NCBI GenBank assembly: GCA_016202565.1
Contig: JACQOK010000045.1
Location: forward strand, 1 to 40,152
Length of the DNA stretch: 40,152 bases
From: Betaproteobacteria bacterium
GTDB lineage: Bacteria > Pseudomonadota > Gammaproteobacteria > Burkholderiales > SG8-41
Direction of reading: 5' to 3'
The number at the start of each line of letters is the position of its first letter. Positions within the stretch are counted from its first letter, which is position 1. The translations under genes were made by a program, and so were the position numbers. The notes beneath the pieces are model-generated. The model ran no database searches and was not told the DNA's origin. It saw only the letters and a program-made list of their open reading frames with translations. Positions 22,695-31,554 of this stretch are shown piece by piece.

Positions 22695-25260
22695 TGCACG
22701 CTCGATGATCGGGGTACCGGCGTTGATTGCCATCATGGCGGTGGGCGTGGCGTCCGCGGCGCCCGTTCCCGACGTGCGCAACACCAAGCACAATCTTTCG
22801 GCGAGCGGTCCTGGGACGGTGAAGGCGGTTTCCGAGACGCAAGTGTGCGTGTTTTGCCATACACCGCACGCCGCGACTTCCGGCGTCACTCCGTTGTGGA
22901 ACCGCGCCCTTTCGAACGCAACCTATGCTGTCTACACCTCCTCCTCGCTCGATGCCAACGCGATTCAGGGCTCGCTGGACCAGCCCGGCGGCAGTTCCAA
23001 GCTGTGTTTGTCGTGCCACGACGGCACGCTGGCGATCGGCAACGTCAACGTGCTGAGCGGACAGGGCTCCACCACTCCGGGTACCGTATCCATACCCATG
23101 ACCGGCACCGGTCCGGGTGGCGTGATGCCGGAGGGCGCAGGCACGGCGACCGGATTCACCCGCAACATTGGCGTGGACCTCACCAACGACCATCCGATTT
23201 CGCTCAACTACACGAGCGCGCTCGCCACGCGCGACGGGGAGTTGCGCCCGGTGGATGCCAGCCAGAAGTGGCCGCCGGGCAGCGGCGCGGTCGTCGGCAT
23301 CCGTGCGCCCGGTTATCGACCGGCCGTGCCGCTGGAGGCGACCGGCGCTGGCGGCGTGGGCCAGTTGCAGTGCGCCTCGTGCCATGATCCGCATGTGCGC
23401 GAGACCGATCCGGCGCGGGGCAACCAAAAATTTCTGCGCCAGAATCGCTTCCAGGAGGCGATACCGACCAACACCTTCGATGTGGCAAACGACATCATTT
23501 GCCTTGCCTGCCACGACAAGAATCTGGGGAGCGGCGCCTGGGCGTACTCGGCGCATGCGAATCCCCTGGTGGCGACGCAAACCTACCAGGCAACGCCGGC
23601 AGCGCAACGCGAATTTCCGTCGAATCTGCCGGTGTGGAAGGCAGCGTGTCTGAACTGCCACGATACGCATACGGTGCAGGGCGCGCGCCGCTTGCTGCGC
23701 GAAGGCACCGACAGCGTGACCATCCCGAAGTCCGGCGGCAGCGCGGCGCTCGAGCAGACCTGCTACCAGTGCCACACCGACAGCGCATCCAGCGTCATTA
23801 CGCCGAGCACCACGGTGCCCAATATCAGGAGCGATTTCCAGCTCCCGCGGCGCATGCCCATCGCTTCGAGCGATCAGCCCGCCGGGAGCGAAGCACACGA
23901 TATCGGCGGCAACTTCAGCGACGGCGTATTTGTGGACTGCAGCACTGCTTCGAACCGGTGCGGCGCGGATTTCCTGGAATCGCGCGCCAAGCTCGGGGTC
24001 GGGAACGTCAATAACCGCCATGCCGAGTGCACGGATTGCCACAATCCGCACCGAGTGGTGAAGTTCCGCGATTTTCGCGGCAATCCGCCCGGCAGCCTAT
24101 CCGGTACGCCGGATGCGGCGGGCACACATAGACACACGGATACGACCGGCTACACCCACACCAATATCGCCTCGGGTGTCCTGCGCGGAGCGTGGGGCGT
24201 TCAGCCGGTCTACGGCAGCGCCTCGTTTCACAGCCTGCCGTCCAGTTATCTCGTCAAGCGGGGCGATCCGGGCGCGAGTGCCGACACCAGTGCAAGCGCG
24301 ACCTATGTCACGCGCGAGTATCAGATTTGCCTCAAGTGTCACTCGGACTATGGCTACAGCGACAATAACGCCTACCCGACCGGCAACCGTCCCAGCCTCG
24401 GATACCCCGGCGGCACGCCTGCCAGCACCAACAACCTCACGCAATACACCAACCAGGCGAAAGAGTTTCAGGCGCCGCTCGCGCACAGCGGCGAGGTGAC
24501 CACCAATGACTCCGGCGCTGCTGTTGCGTATTCGACCAACAATCACCGCTCGTGGCATCCGGTGATCGACTCAACCGGACGCACAGGCACTATTCGCGGC
24601 AACGGCAGCGACATCAGCGCACGCTGGCGAGTGCCGTGGAGCAACGCGGTGGGCACGCAGAGCATGTATTGCAGCGACTGCCACGGCTCCAATGCGGCGT
24701 CGGCCACCTCGGTCATTCCGGATGGCGGTGAGAATGGCAATCCGTGGGGACCGCACGGATCGACCAACAACTTCATCCTCAAGGGCGCATGGGATTCCTC
24801 CACCGGCACCGGCCAGCAGGCAAACGGCCTGTGTTTCAAATGTCACAATTACGCGAGTTACGCCACGAATTCCGGCCAGCGGACGGGTTTCTTCAATGAC
24901 CCCGGGGACCGGGGCCGCGGCGACCTGCATTCGTTTCACGCCGACAAGATCGGTCGCATGCGCTGCAACTGGTGTCACGTCGCCGTGCCGCACGGCTGGA
25001 AGAACAAGGCATTGCTGGTCAACCTGAACGACGTCGGGCCGGAGGGAGGGTTCGCAGCGGGCACCCAGGTGCGCAACAACACCACCGCTGCCTACAATCG
25101 AGAGCCCTACTATATGAATTCGGTTCTGAAGATCCGCAATTTCGCGCGCAGCGGCCTGTGGCGCGAAGCCGATTGCGGCTCCGCCGGCGCGCCGGGCAAC
25201 GGACAGAGCGGGAAAAACTGGATGCGCGACAGCAATGAGAACTGCGCCAATCCGCCTTGA
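22684..25260 (+). CDS. Large 11-heme c-type cytochrome
   Basis: The protein has 858 residues with a signal peptide (VPALIAIMAVGVASAAP) and no lipobox. Eleven CXXCH motifs run from CVFCH (residue 55) through CLSCH, CASCH, CLACH, CLNCH, CYQCH, CTDCH, CLKCH, CSDCH and CFKCH to CNWCH (761). The N-terminal KHNL..CVFCHTPH domain matches the tetraheme protein at 13071. The end HVAVPHGWKNKALLVNLND is typical of large outer-surface or periplasmic multiheme proteins. Many extra His residues suit bis-His hemes. It is the main candidate to pass electrons through or beyond the barrel encoded at 15049. Its location cannot be read from the sequence. Confidence 0.88.
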   Translation: MAGNARSMIGVPALIAIMAVGVASAAPVPDVRNTKHNLSASGPGTVKAVSETQVCVFCHTPHAATSGVTPLWNRALSNATYAVYTSSSLDANAIQGSLDQPGGSSKLCLSCHDGTLAIGNVNVLSGQGSTTPGTVSIPMTGTGPGGVMPEGAGTATGFTRNIGVDLTNDHPISLNYTSALATRDGELRPVDASQKWPPGSGAVVGIRAPGYRPAVPLEATGAGGVGQLQCASCHDPHVRETDPARGNQKFLRQNRFQEAIPTNTFDVANDIICLACHDKNLGSGAWAYSAHANPLVATQTYQATPAAQREFPSNLPVWKAACLNCHDTHTVQGARRLLREGTDSVTIPKSGGSAALEQTCYQCHTDSASSVITPSTTVPNIRSDFQLPRRMPIASSDQPAGSEAHDIGGNFSDGVFVDCSTASNRCGADFLESRAKLGVGNVNNRHAECTDCHNPHRVVKFRDFRGNPPGSLSGTPDAAGTHRHTDTTGYTHTNIASGVLRGAWGVQPVYGSASFHSLPSSYLVKRGDPGASADTSASATYVTREYQICLKCHSDYGYSDNNAYPTGNRPSLGYPGGTPASTNNLTQYTNQAKEFQAPLAHSGEVTTNDSGAAVAYSTNNHRSWHPVIDSTGRTGTIRGNGSDISARWRVPWSNAVGTQSMYCSDCHGSNAASATSVIPDGGENGNPWGPHGSTNNFILKGAWDSSTGTGQQANGLCFKCHNYASYATNSGQRTGFFNDPGDRGRGDLHSFHADKIGRMRCNWCHVAVPHGWKNKALLVNLNDVGPEGGFAAGTQVRNNTTAAYNREPYYMNSVLKIRNFARSGLWREADCGSAGAPGNGQSGKNWMRDSNENCANPP

Positions 25261-25291
25261 TCAATGACCTGCCGTCGCGAGAGCGTTTTCA

Positions 25292-26311
25292 ATGGGAATG
25301 AGTGACGCCAGGGTCAGCACTGCCGCTGCGCCGGGCGGTTGGATTGCCGCCGCCGGGCTCAAGCGTCTTGCATCGCTCAAGCTCACGCTGGTGCTGCTCC
25401 TCCTGCTCGGCGCAGGCGTGATCGGGCACGATCCTGTGACAGGCGGTGCGGCGTGGCTGGTGGCCGTGCCGCTCCTCCTGGGCGCCGTTAATCTGAGCGC
25501 GGCGGTGCTGACCCATCCCGTATTCCGTCAGCAAACCGCGTTGCTCATGTTTCACGTTGCGCTGCTGGCGATCGTGGTGCTGGTGGCAGCGGGGAGACTC
25601 ACCTACCTCAACGGTCAGCTCGAACTTGCCGAAGGCGAGGTCTTCAAGGGTGAGCTCGCGCGCAGCGAAAGCGGGCCGTGGCACCGCTCGCTCCTTGAGC
25701 GCGCGCGGTTCGTCAACGATGGCTTTACCATTCGATACGAAAAGGGCGTGCGCCGCGCCGAGACGCGCAACACGGTGCGCTGGCTGGACGACACCGGACG
25801 CGAGCAGAAAGGCGTGATCGGCGACAACGAGCCGCTGGTGCGTCATGGTTACCGGTTCTACACCAGCTTCAATAAAGGCTTTGCGCCGGTGTTCATCTGG
25901 CATCCCGCGGGCGGCCCCCCGCAGCGGGGGAGCATCAACCTGCCATCCTACCCGATCCACGAATACGGCCAGGCGCTCGAATGGACCTTGCCCGGCACGC
26001 AGATAAAGCTCTGGACCATGCTGCAATTCGACGAGGTGCTGCTCGATTCGGATCGGGTATCGCAATTCCGGTTGCCCACCCGGCATACTCTGGTGGTCCG
26101 TATTGGCGATGCGCGGCAGGAACTCGTTCCCGGCGAGCGGATGGTGTTGCCGGCGGGAATTCTGGTGTACGAGCGCCTGAGCACGTGGATGGGCTATACC
26201 GTTTTCTATGACTGGACCCTGCCGTGGCTGTTTGTTGCGTGCTTGCTTGCAGTAGCGAGCCTCGCCTGGCACTTCTGGAAGAAATTTGCGGTGCAGCCGT
26301 GGGACCGATGA
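25292..26311 (+). CDS. ccsB: CcsB/ResB-like cytochrome c synthetase subunit
   Basis: The protein has 339 residues. Three N-terminal membrane segments (KLTLVLLLLLGAGVI, AWLVAVPLLLGAVNL, LLMFHVALLAIVVLVAAG) precede a large periplasmic domain, and a fourth segment (PWLFVACLLAVASLAW) ends the protein, as in ResB/Ccs1. With CcsA it forms the system II machine that attaches heme to CXXCH motifs. It starts 31 bp after the 11-heme cytochrome and 3 bp before ccsA, so the cytochromes appear to bring their own maturation genes. Confidence 0.85.
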   Translation: MGMSDARVSTAAAPGGWIAAAGLKRLASLKLTLVLLLLLGAGVIGHDPVTGGAAWLVAVPLLLGAVNLSAAVLTHPVFRQQTALLMFHVALLAIVVLVAAGRLTYLNGQLELAEGEVFKGELARSESGPWHRSLLERARFVNDGFTIRYEKGVRRAETRNTVRWLDDTGREQKGVIGDNEPLVRHGYRFYTSFNKGFAPVFIWHPAGGPPQRGSINLPSYPIHEYGQALEWTLPGTQIKLWTMLQFDEVLLDSDRVSQFRLPTRHTLVVRIGDARQELVPGERMVLPAGILVYERLSTWMGYTVFYDWTLPWLFVACLLAVASLAWHFWKKFAVQPWDR

Positions 26312-26314
26312 CGC

Positions 26315-27127
26315 ATGGCGACTGAGCTACAACTGTTGTGGTTGGCATTGACGCTCTATACGCTGGCGGGATCGACCGCGATCGGCGCCACGGTGCTGGC
26401 GAAGCGGCCCGAGCGGGTCATACTGGCGATCATCCTGATCGGGCTTTTCGTTCACGCCCTCTCGCTCGGGTTGCGCTGGGAACGGGTGGGTCACGGGCCG
26501 TTCATCACGATGTTCGAGATCCTGTCGAGCAATGTGTGGAGCCTGCTGCTGATATTCGGGGTTGCGTACTGGCGCGTGCCGGCGGTGCGGCCGGCGGCGG
26601 CGGTCGTCATGCCGGTTCTGTTTTTGATGATGGCGTGGTTGCTCGTCACCAGTCCCGCCGCAGGACACTACCCGCCCACTTATCGCACGATCTGGCTCTA
26701 CATTCACGTCCTTTTCGGAAAGGTTTTTTTAGGCTCGGTGCTGGTCGCGGTCGGCGTCGCGGGCGTCATCCTGCTGCGCCACGCCCGGTTCGGCGTCGCG
26801 CGCCTGGCGCAGCTTCCCGACGACGTGCGGCTGGAGAACCTCGCGTTCCGGTTCATGATGCTCGGATTCATCTTCGAGACGCTGATGCTGATTGCCGGCG
26901 CGATCTGGGCGCAGGACGCGTGGGGCCGCTACTGGGCGTGGGATCCGCTGGAGTCATGGGCGTTTACGACCTGGCTCGCGCTCGCGTTGTTCGTTCACCT
27001 GCGCATCACCTTCAAGCTTCGGCCGCTGTACAGCGCGGCGGCGATCGTGGCGGTGTTCGTGCTGGCGTTCCTGACGTTTTTCGGCGTGCCGTTTGTCGCG
27101 ACTGCGCCGCACAAGGGGGCGGTGTGA
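26315..27127 (+). CDS. ccsA: CcsA/ResC-like heme-handling cytochrome c synthetase subunit
   Basis: The protein has 270 residues with about eight membrane segments. AQDAWGRYWAWDPLESWAF is the tryptophan-rich WWD heme-handling motif that defines the CcsA/CcmC/CcmF superfamily. Conserved His residues flank it (IHVLFGKVF, VHLRITF). It delivers heme to the synthetase complex. It lies just after ccsB, and its stop overlaps the GTG start of the TPR gene. Confidence 0.9.
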   Translation: MATELQLLWLALTLYTLAGSTAIGATVLAKRPERVILAIILIGLFVHALSLGLRWERVGHGPFITMFEILSSNVWSLLLIFGVAYWRVPAVRPAAAVVMPVLFLMMAWLLVTSPAAGHYPPTYRTIWLYIHVLFGKVFLGSVLVAVGVAGVILLRHARFGVARLAQLPDDVRLENLAFRFMMLGFIFETLMLIAGAIWAQDAWGRYWAWDPLESWAFTTWLALALFVHLRITFKLRPLYSAAAIVAVFVLAFLTFFGVPFVATAPHKGAV

Positions 27128-27699
27128 CGGCCCGGCAGGCGCCGCGATCACGAGGCCCGCGGGATGCGCGCTGGCGCACGCTGGTGCTGACGGCCATCGT
27201 TATCGCGGCCGGGGGCATTGTCATTGCCGCCGTGCCCGATGACGGTGCATTCAGCCGGCTTTTCTCGACTGCCAGCGCGCCCCCGGGCGGTCAGGCCCCC
27301 ACAATCGATCCGGCGCGGCAGGAAATCCACCAGCGATTCCAGCAGGGGGTGATCATGTTGCACGCGAAACAGCACGAGCACGCAATGACCGCCTTTCATC
27401 GCGTGCTCGAACTCGATCCGGCGTTGCCCGAAGCCCATGTCAACATGGGGTTCGCGCTCATCGGGCTGGAACGTTATAGCGCCGCCCGCGACTTCTTCGA
27501 GAGCGCCATGACGTTACGCAAGGATCAGGTCAATGCCTACTACGGACTGGCGGTCGCGCTCGACGGTATGGGCGACCGGGCGGGTGCGATCGGCGCCATG
27601 CGTACCTTCGTTCACCTGAGCAGGCCGGACGATCCCTACCTGCGTAAGGCGCAGGCTGCGCTGTGGGAATGGGAAGAAGGGAAGATGCGGGTGCCGTAG
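27124..27699 (+). CDS. Membrane-anchored TPR protein
   Basis: The protein has 191 residues and starts with GTG over the ccsA stop. One N-terminal membrane segment (LVLTAIVIAAGGIVIAAV) leads to a periplasmic part with TPR repeats: HAMTAFHRVLELDPALPEAH, ERYSAARDFFESAMTLRKDQ and DRAGAIGAMRTFVHLSRPDD. Such proteins, like CcmH/NrfG C-terminal domains, hold apocytochromes for heme attachment. Its place after ccsBA supports that role by inference. Confidence 0.75.
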   Translation: MTARQAPRSRGPRDARWRTLVLTAIVIAAGGIVIAAVPDDGAFSRLFSTASAPPGGQAPTIDPARQEIHQRFQQGVIMLHAKQHEHAMTAFHRVLELDPALPEAHVNMGFALIGLERYSAARDFFESAMTLRKDQVNAYYGLAVALDGMGDRAGAIGAMRTFVHLSRPDDPYLRKAQAALWEWEEGKMRVP

Positions 27700-27794
27700 T
27701 GCCCGCGAGGATTCCCATTGGTGGTAATACGGGAATGATTTTTCCCGGATTTGAGAAAACGGATCAACGTTCAGCGATAAGCGGAGAACGATTC

Positions 27795-28334
27795 GTGCCT
27801 AAACTGCTACGGTGGCGTTCCGCATGGCTCACGGTCCTGCTGTTGCTGGGGGCGTGCGGCGCGGATTCCGGAAGCATTCAGCCAGGGATAGGCACGCCGC
27901 TGCCGACAGTTATGCTGACCGGCCTGACAGATCCAACGCCCACCTCCACCGAGGCGCTGCATAGCACTGCGCTCGTTATCACCTTCTGGGCCACCTGGTG
28001 CGATCCCTGCCGCAGGGAAATGCCGAGCTTCGAGCGTTTGTCGCACCGGCTTGCCGCGCACGGGGTGCGCGTGATCGGCGTCGCGGTGGATCACGACCTT
28101 AACCTTGCGCGTGAATTCGTGCGCACTCATAAGCTCACGTTTCCCATTTACGTGGATGGGGACAGGAAGGCTCTCCAATCCGGGCTGCGGGTGGTGGCCT
28201 TGCCGGAAACGGTGCTGGTTTCCGCTGAAGGCCGGATCGTCGCGCGCATCTTGGGCGAGCGCGACTGGGACGGCGCTGAGGGTGCCCGGGTGCTGGAACA
28301 TGCGTTCAACCTGCGGCTCGCGCCCGGGCGTTAA
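27795..28334 (+). CDS. TlpA/ResA-like thioredoxin-fold lipoprotein
   Basis: The protein has 179 residues. The GTG at 27795 has GGAGA 8 bp upstream and gives VPKLLRWRSAWLTVLLLLGAC, a lipoprotein signal. The active-site motif WCDPC lies in VITFWATWCDPCRREMPSFE. RVVALPETVLVSAEGRIV carries the cis-Pro. The role is reduction of the CXXCH thiols of apocytochromes before heme attachment. This completes a small system II set (ccsB, ccsA, TPR, ResA-like). Confidence 0.83.
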   Translation: MPKLLRWRSAWLTVLLLLGACGADSGSIQPGIGTPLPTVMLTGLTDPTPTSTEALHSTALVITFWATWCDPCRREMPSFERLSHRLAAHGVRVIGVAVDHDLNLAREFVRTHKLTFPIYVDGDRKALQSGLRVVALPETVLVSAEGRIVARILGERDWDGAEGARVLEHAFNLRLAPGR

Positions 28335-28384
28335 TGGCTCGATTCCAGCGCGTTGCACGTGTCGCACCCGGGAAAAGATCTTAT

Positions 28385-28530
28385 CTGATGTAGATTAAAA
28401 GGGGGTTCCAAGACGCTGGGCACAATGACTCCCTTTCCTGATGTAGATCAAGGGGTGTTTCACGAGGCTGGGCACAATGACTCCCTTTCCTGATATAGAT
28501 CAAGAGGTGCTTCACGAGGCTGGGCATAAT
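28385..28530 (+). promoter_or_regulatory. Triplicated FNR-like promoter unit before the histidine kinase
   Basis: Three near-identical units begin at 28385, 28438 and 28490 (spacing 53 and 52 bp). Each opens with an FNR-type core: TGAT-GTAG-ATTA, TGAT-GTAG-ATCA and TGAT-ATAG-ATCA. Each holds GCTGGGCACAATG or GCTGGGCATAATG. CACAAT or CATAAT lies 31-32 bp after the box centre, which puts the box near -41 if these are -10 elements. The third unit would start transcription near 28537, ahead of the ribosome site GGGGAG and the ATG at 28571. The rest of 28335-28570 shows no gene. Confidence 0.7.
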
Positions 28531-28570
28531 GCTTACCGGCGTGGTCTGCCAGACGGGGCACGGGGAGAAC

Positions 28571-30088
28571 ATGACTCAATTGGAACGGCTCATTGGCGCG
28601 GTGCACTATGGTGGCAAGAGCGCGTGGAAGGGGGGCTTCGCGCGGGTATCGCTGCGTACCAAGGGCATCGTTGCGTTCGTCATCCTCGTGCTGTATGTCG
28701 TGCTGACCGGCTTCGTGGTCGCACAGCAGCGCGCCACGCTCGGGACGATAGTCGAGCAGCAGCGCAGCATGTACGCCGTAGAGGAAGCGCTGGCGCGCGT
28801 GAACTCCGCCGTCGCCTACGCAATCCTCAACGTGCACGATGCCTATGCCACAGCTAATTCGCGCACGACCCCGGATACTATCGCGCTCGATGTCGAAGCG
28901 GTTCAGGCCGGTCTGGAGGGATTCAGTGAACGCTACCCCGTGATGCAGCCGTGGATTTCCCGGCTTGGCCGCAGCCTCGCCAGGGTCAGGACCGATTGGG
29001 GTAGCGGCAGCCTGGCCGGCCTGCGCGAGAACCTTCATCAACTGGTGGTGCAACTTGACGCGGTGACGACCGAAGTTCGCGACCGCCAGCACGCGCTGTC
29101 GGAGAATTTTCGGATCGTTTATGACTCGATCACGCTCACCTCGCTGGTCATGGGGCTGATCGGGGTCGTAATCTTCGGGAGCGTCGTGATGCTGTTCTTT
29201 TCGCGCCTGGTTTGGGACATTCGGAAGCTGCAGGCGCGAGCGATGGAAGTAGTCAAGGGCTATCGAGGCGGCCCGATCGAGGTCGCGCGCCACGACGAGC
29301 TCGGATCGTTGATGCAGTCCGTCAACCGCATGCAATCGGAACTGCGAGAGCGTGAAAGGCAACTGGAGATTGCGCGCCAGCAGCACTTCCACCACGAAAA
29401 GATGGCGGCAATCGGATCACTGGCTGCGGCAATTGCGCACGAGGTCAACAATCCGATCGCGGCGATTACCGGTGTTGCGGAAGCGATCCACGACACCCAG
29501 AATACGGCAGCATGTGGCAATGGGCGCTGCCGGCCGGAACTCATCCTGGAGCAAACACGCCGGATCAGCCAGATTACGCGCCAACTCGCGGAAATGACTT
29601 CTCCCTACTCACCCGAGGCGCAACTCATTGATCTCAACGCCCTGGTGCGCGGCACCTGCGGTTTCGTGCGCTACGACAGGCGCTTTCGCAACATCGAATT
29701 CGACCTCGGCCTCGATCCGCAGTTGCCGGCGGTTCATGCCGTTGCCGATCATCTGACGCAGGTGCTGATGAACCTGCTCATCAACGCAGCCGACGCTGCC
29801 GAGCTTATCGTCGACCGCAAACCATCGATTAGCGTACAAACGGGATTGAGCGGCGGCGAAGTCGTGCTCGAGGTGGCGGACAACGGCGGCGGCATGGATG
29901 AGCAAACGCTGGCGCGGGCGTTCGACGAGGGATTTACCACCAAGCCGCCCGGAAAGGGCAGCGGGCTTGGCCTCTTCATGTGCCGGTCGCTCATCGAGGC
30001 GGAAGGTGGGCGCATCGAACTTGAATCGGCGCCCGGGCGCGGCGCGCGGGCGACTGTCCGTTTGCCGCGTTCTGCGGCGCAAGGATGA
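28571..30088 (+). CDS. Membrane histidine kinase with Cys pair in the dimerisation hairpin
   Basis: The protein has 505 residues. Two membrane segments (GIVAFVILVLYVVLTGFVV and SLVMGLIGVVIFGSVVMLFF) bound a helical periplasmic sensor of about 120 residues. HAMP-like sequence follows, then the H-box AAIAHEVNNPIAAITG (His290), N-box LMNLLINAADAAELIV, G1 VADNGGGMD, F-box FTTKPPGKGSGLGL. All catalytic motifs are intact. Cys315 and Cys320 (CGNGRC) sit in the loop 25 residues after His290. The ATG at 28571, after GGGGAG, was chosen over 28529. The stop overlaps the regulator start (ATGA), so the two form a two-component pair. Confidence 0.88.
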   Translation: MTQLERLIGAVHYGGKSAWKGGFARVSLRTKGIVAFVILVLYVVLTGFVVAQQRATLGTIVEQQRSMYAVEEALARVNSAVAYAILNVHDAYATANSRTTPDTIALDVEAVQAGLEGFSERYPVMQPWISRLGRSLARVRTDWGSGSLAGLRENLHQLVVQLDAVTTEVRDRQHALSENFRIVYDSITLTSLVMGLIGVVIFGSVVMLFFSRLVWDIRKLQARAMEVVKGYRGGPIEVARHDELGSLMQSVNRMQSELRERERQLEIARQQHFHHEKMAAIGSLAAAIAHEVNNPIAAITGVAEAIHDTQNTAACGNGRCRPELILEQTRRISQITRQLAEMTSPYSPEAQLIDLNALVRGTCGFVRYDRRFRNIEFDLGLDPQLPAVHAVADHLTQVLMNLLINAADAAELIVDRKPSISVQTGLSGGEVVLEVADNGGGMDEQTLARAFDEGFTTKPPGKGSGLGLFMCRSLIEAEGGRIELESAPGRGARATVRLPRSAAQG

Positions 30089-31509
30089 GGGCGATGCCAT
30101 CGATGCATGTGCTGGTGCTCGACGATGAACTCGCGCTGCGCGAGATTCTCGGCGCGACTGTCGTGAAAGCCGGCTACTCGGTGGATCTCGCGGGGAGCGT
30201 GAAGGAGGCGGCGGGCAAGCTCGCGCGCGGCGATGTGGACGTTGCCTTGTGTGACATCAAGCTGCCCGATGGTAGCGGCATCGACCTCGTGCGTGACGCC
30301 CTTGCTTCCGGCATCGATACCGCTTTTGTCATGGTGACGGCTTATGGTTCGATGGAGACCGCGGTTGAGGCGCTGCGCGCGGGCGCTTCCGATTACATCG
30401 TCAAGCCGGTCCGCAGCGAAGAGGTCCTGCACCGCCTGGCTCAGATCGCCGCGGTGCGCGGACTGCGCGAGGAAAACCGGGAGCTGCGGAAAGCCGTAAA
30501 CACGCATTCGGTCAAGCTTTATCCCTGGGATTCTCCGCGTATGCGCGAGTTAGAGCGCATGGTGAGCAGGGTTGCGCCGACCGACAGCACGGTGCTGATC
30601 ACTGGTGAAAGCGGCACGGGAAAAGGCGTGGTTGCCCGGACGATTCACGAGCAAAGCGCGCGTCGCGACGGTCTGTTTGTCGTGGTGAACTGCAGCGCGA
30701 TTCCCGAGCATCTGCTCGAGAGCGAGTTTTTCGGACACACCAAAGGCGCGTTCACGAGCGCGGACCGCGCGCGTAAAGGCCTCTTCCTGCAGGCCGACAG
30801 GGGAACGCTGTTTCTGGACGAGATCGGCGAGCTGCCCCTGCATATGCAGACCAAGTTGCTGCATGTGATCGAGGACAAGATCGTGCGCCCCATAGGCAGC
30901 GAGCAGGCGCGGCGCGTTGATACCCGGATCGTAGCGGCCACCAATCGCGATCTGCAAGGGATGGTGACAAGCGGCAAGTTCCGGGAAGACCTCTTTTTCC
31001 GGCTGAGCGTGTTTAACATCGATGTGCCGCCGCTGCGCGAACGCCAGGGGGACATCCGCGGCCTGATCGGCCATCTGCTCGACAAGGCGCGCAACGCCGG
31101 CGACCGGTCCCGCCCCGTGAGCTTGGACCCCGGCGTCGAAGAGGCTTTGCTCGGCTACGCCTGGCCGGGTAACGTGCGCCAGGTTGAAAACGTGATCAGT
31201 CGCGCGCTTATTCTCGCGGAGGGCGACGTCATTGCCTTGGGTGACTTGCCCCTCGAGATTACCCGCAGCGTCGCGCTGGACGGTGGGGTTGGCACGCGAA
31301 TTGCTGAGTCAGGTTACCTGCGCGATCGGTTGCGGAAGTTCGAGGCCGATGCCGTGCGGTGTGCGGTTGAGGAGGCGGGTGGTGACCGCCGGCTGGCCGC
31401 CCAGCGCCTGGGCATAGGGTTATCCAGCTTGTATCGGAAGCTTGAGGAATCGGAACGAGAGGGACTCCTGTCGGGCATGGTTCCAAATTCGCCGCTCGCC
31501 GAGCGTTAG
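30085..31509 (+). CDS. NtrC-type sigma-54-dependent response regulator
   Basis: The protein has 474 residues. The receiver domain (VLVLDDELALREIL, CDIKLPDGSGIDL with the phosphorylated Asp, VTAYGSMETA, VKPV) is followed by an AAA+ domain. That domain has Walker A GESGTGKG, GAFTSA in place of the more common GAFTGA, Walker B GTLFLDEIGELP and the arginine finger region REDLFFRLSVF. A Fis-type HTH, GDRRLAAQRLGIGLSSLYRK, ends it. It activates sigma-54 promoters, two or three of which lie in this window before cytochrome and kinase genes. Confidence 0.92.
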   Translation: MRAMPSMHVLVLDDELALREILGATVVKAGYSVDLAGSVKEAAGKLARGDVDVALCDIKLPDGSGIDLVRDALASGIDTAFVMVTAYGSMETAVEALRAGASDYIVKPVRSEEVLHRLAQIAAVRGLREENRELRKAVNTHSVKLYPWDSPRMRELERMVSRVAPTDSTVLITGESGTGKGVVARTIHEQSARRDGLFVVVNCSAIPEHLLESEFFGHTKGAFTSADRARKGLFLQADRGTLFLDEIGELPLHMQTKLLHVIEDKIVRPIGSEQARRVDTRIVAATNRDLQGMVTSGKFREDLFFRLSVFNIDVPPLRERQGDIRGLIGHLLDKARNAGDRSRPVSLDPGVEEALLGYAWPGNVRQVENVISRALILAEGDVIALGDLPLEITRSVALDGGVGTRIAESGYLRDRLRKFEADAVRCAVEEAGGDRRLAAQRLGIGLSSLYRKLEESEREGLLSGMVPNSPLAER

Positions 31510-31554
31510 GGGCGTGGTGGCTGCAATCCGCAGCATGATGGGGTTCTCACTACG

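Noticed and set aside
22684-25260. Surface lipoprotein status of the 11-heme cytochrome
   Set aside because: The signal peptide ends ASAAP with no lipobox Cys, so lipid anchoring cannot be claimed.
28335-28360. Extra sigma-54 promoter (TGGCTCGATTCCAGC)
   Set aside because: The GG and GC spacing is right, but the -12 half lacks TTGC and the -24 half has mismatches. The FNR-like promoters downstream explain expression better.
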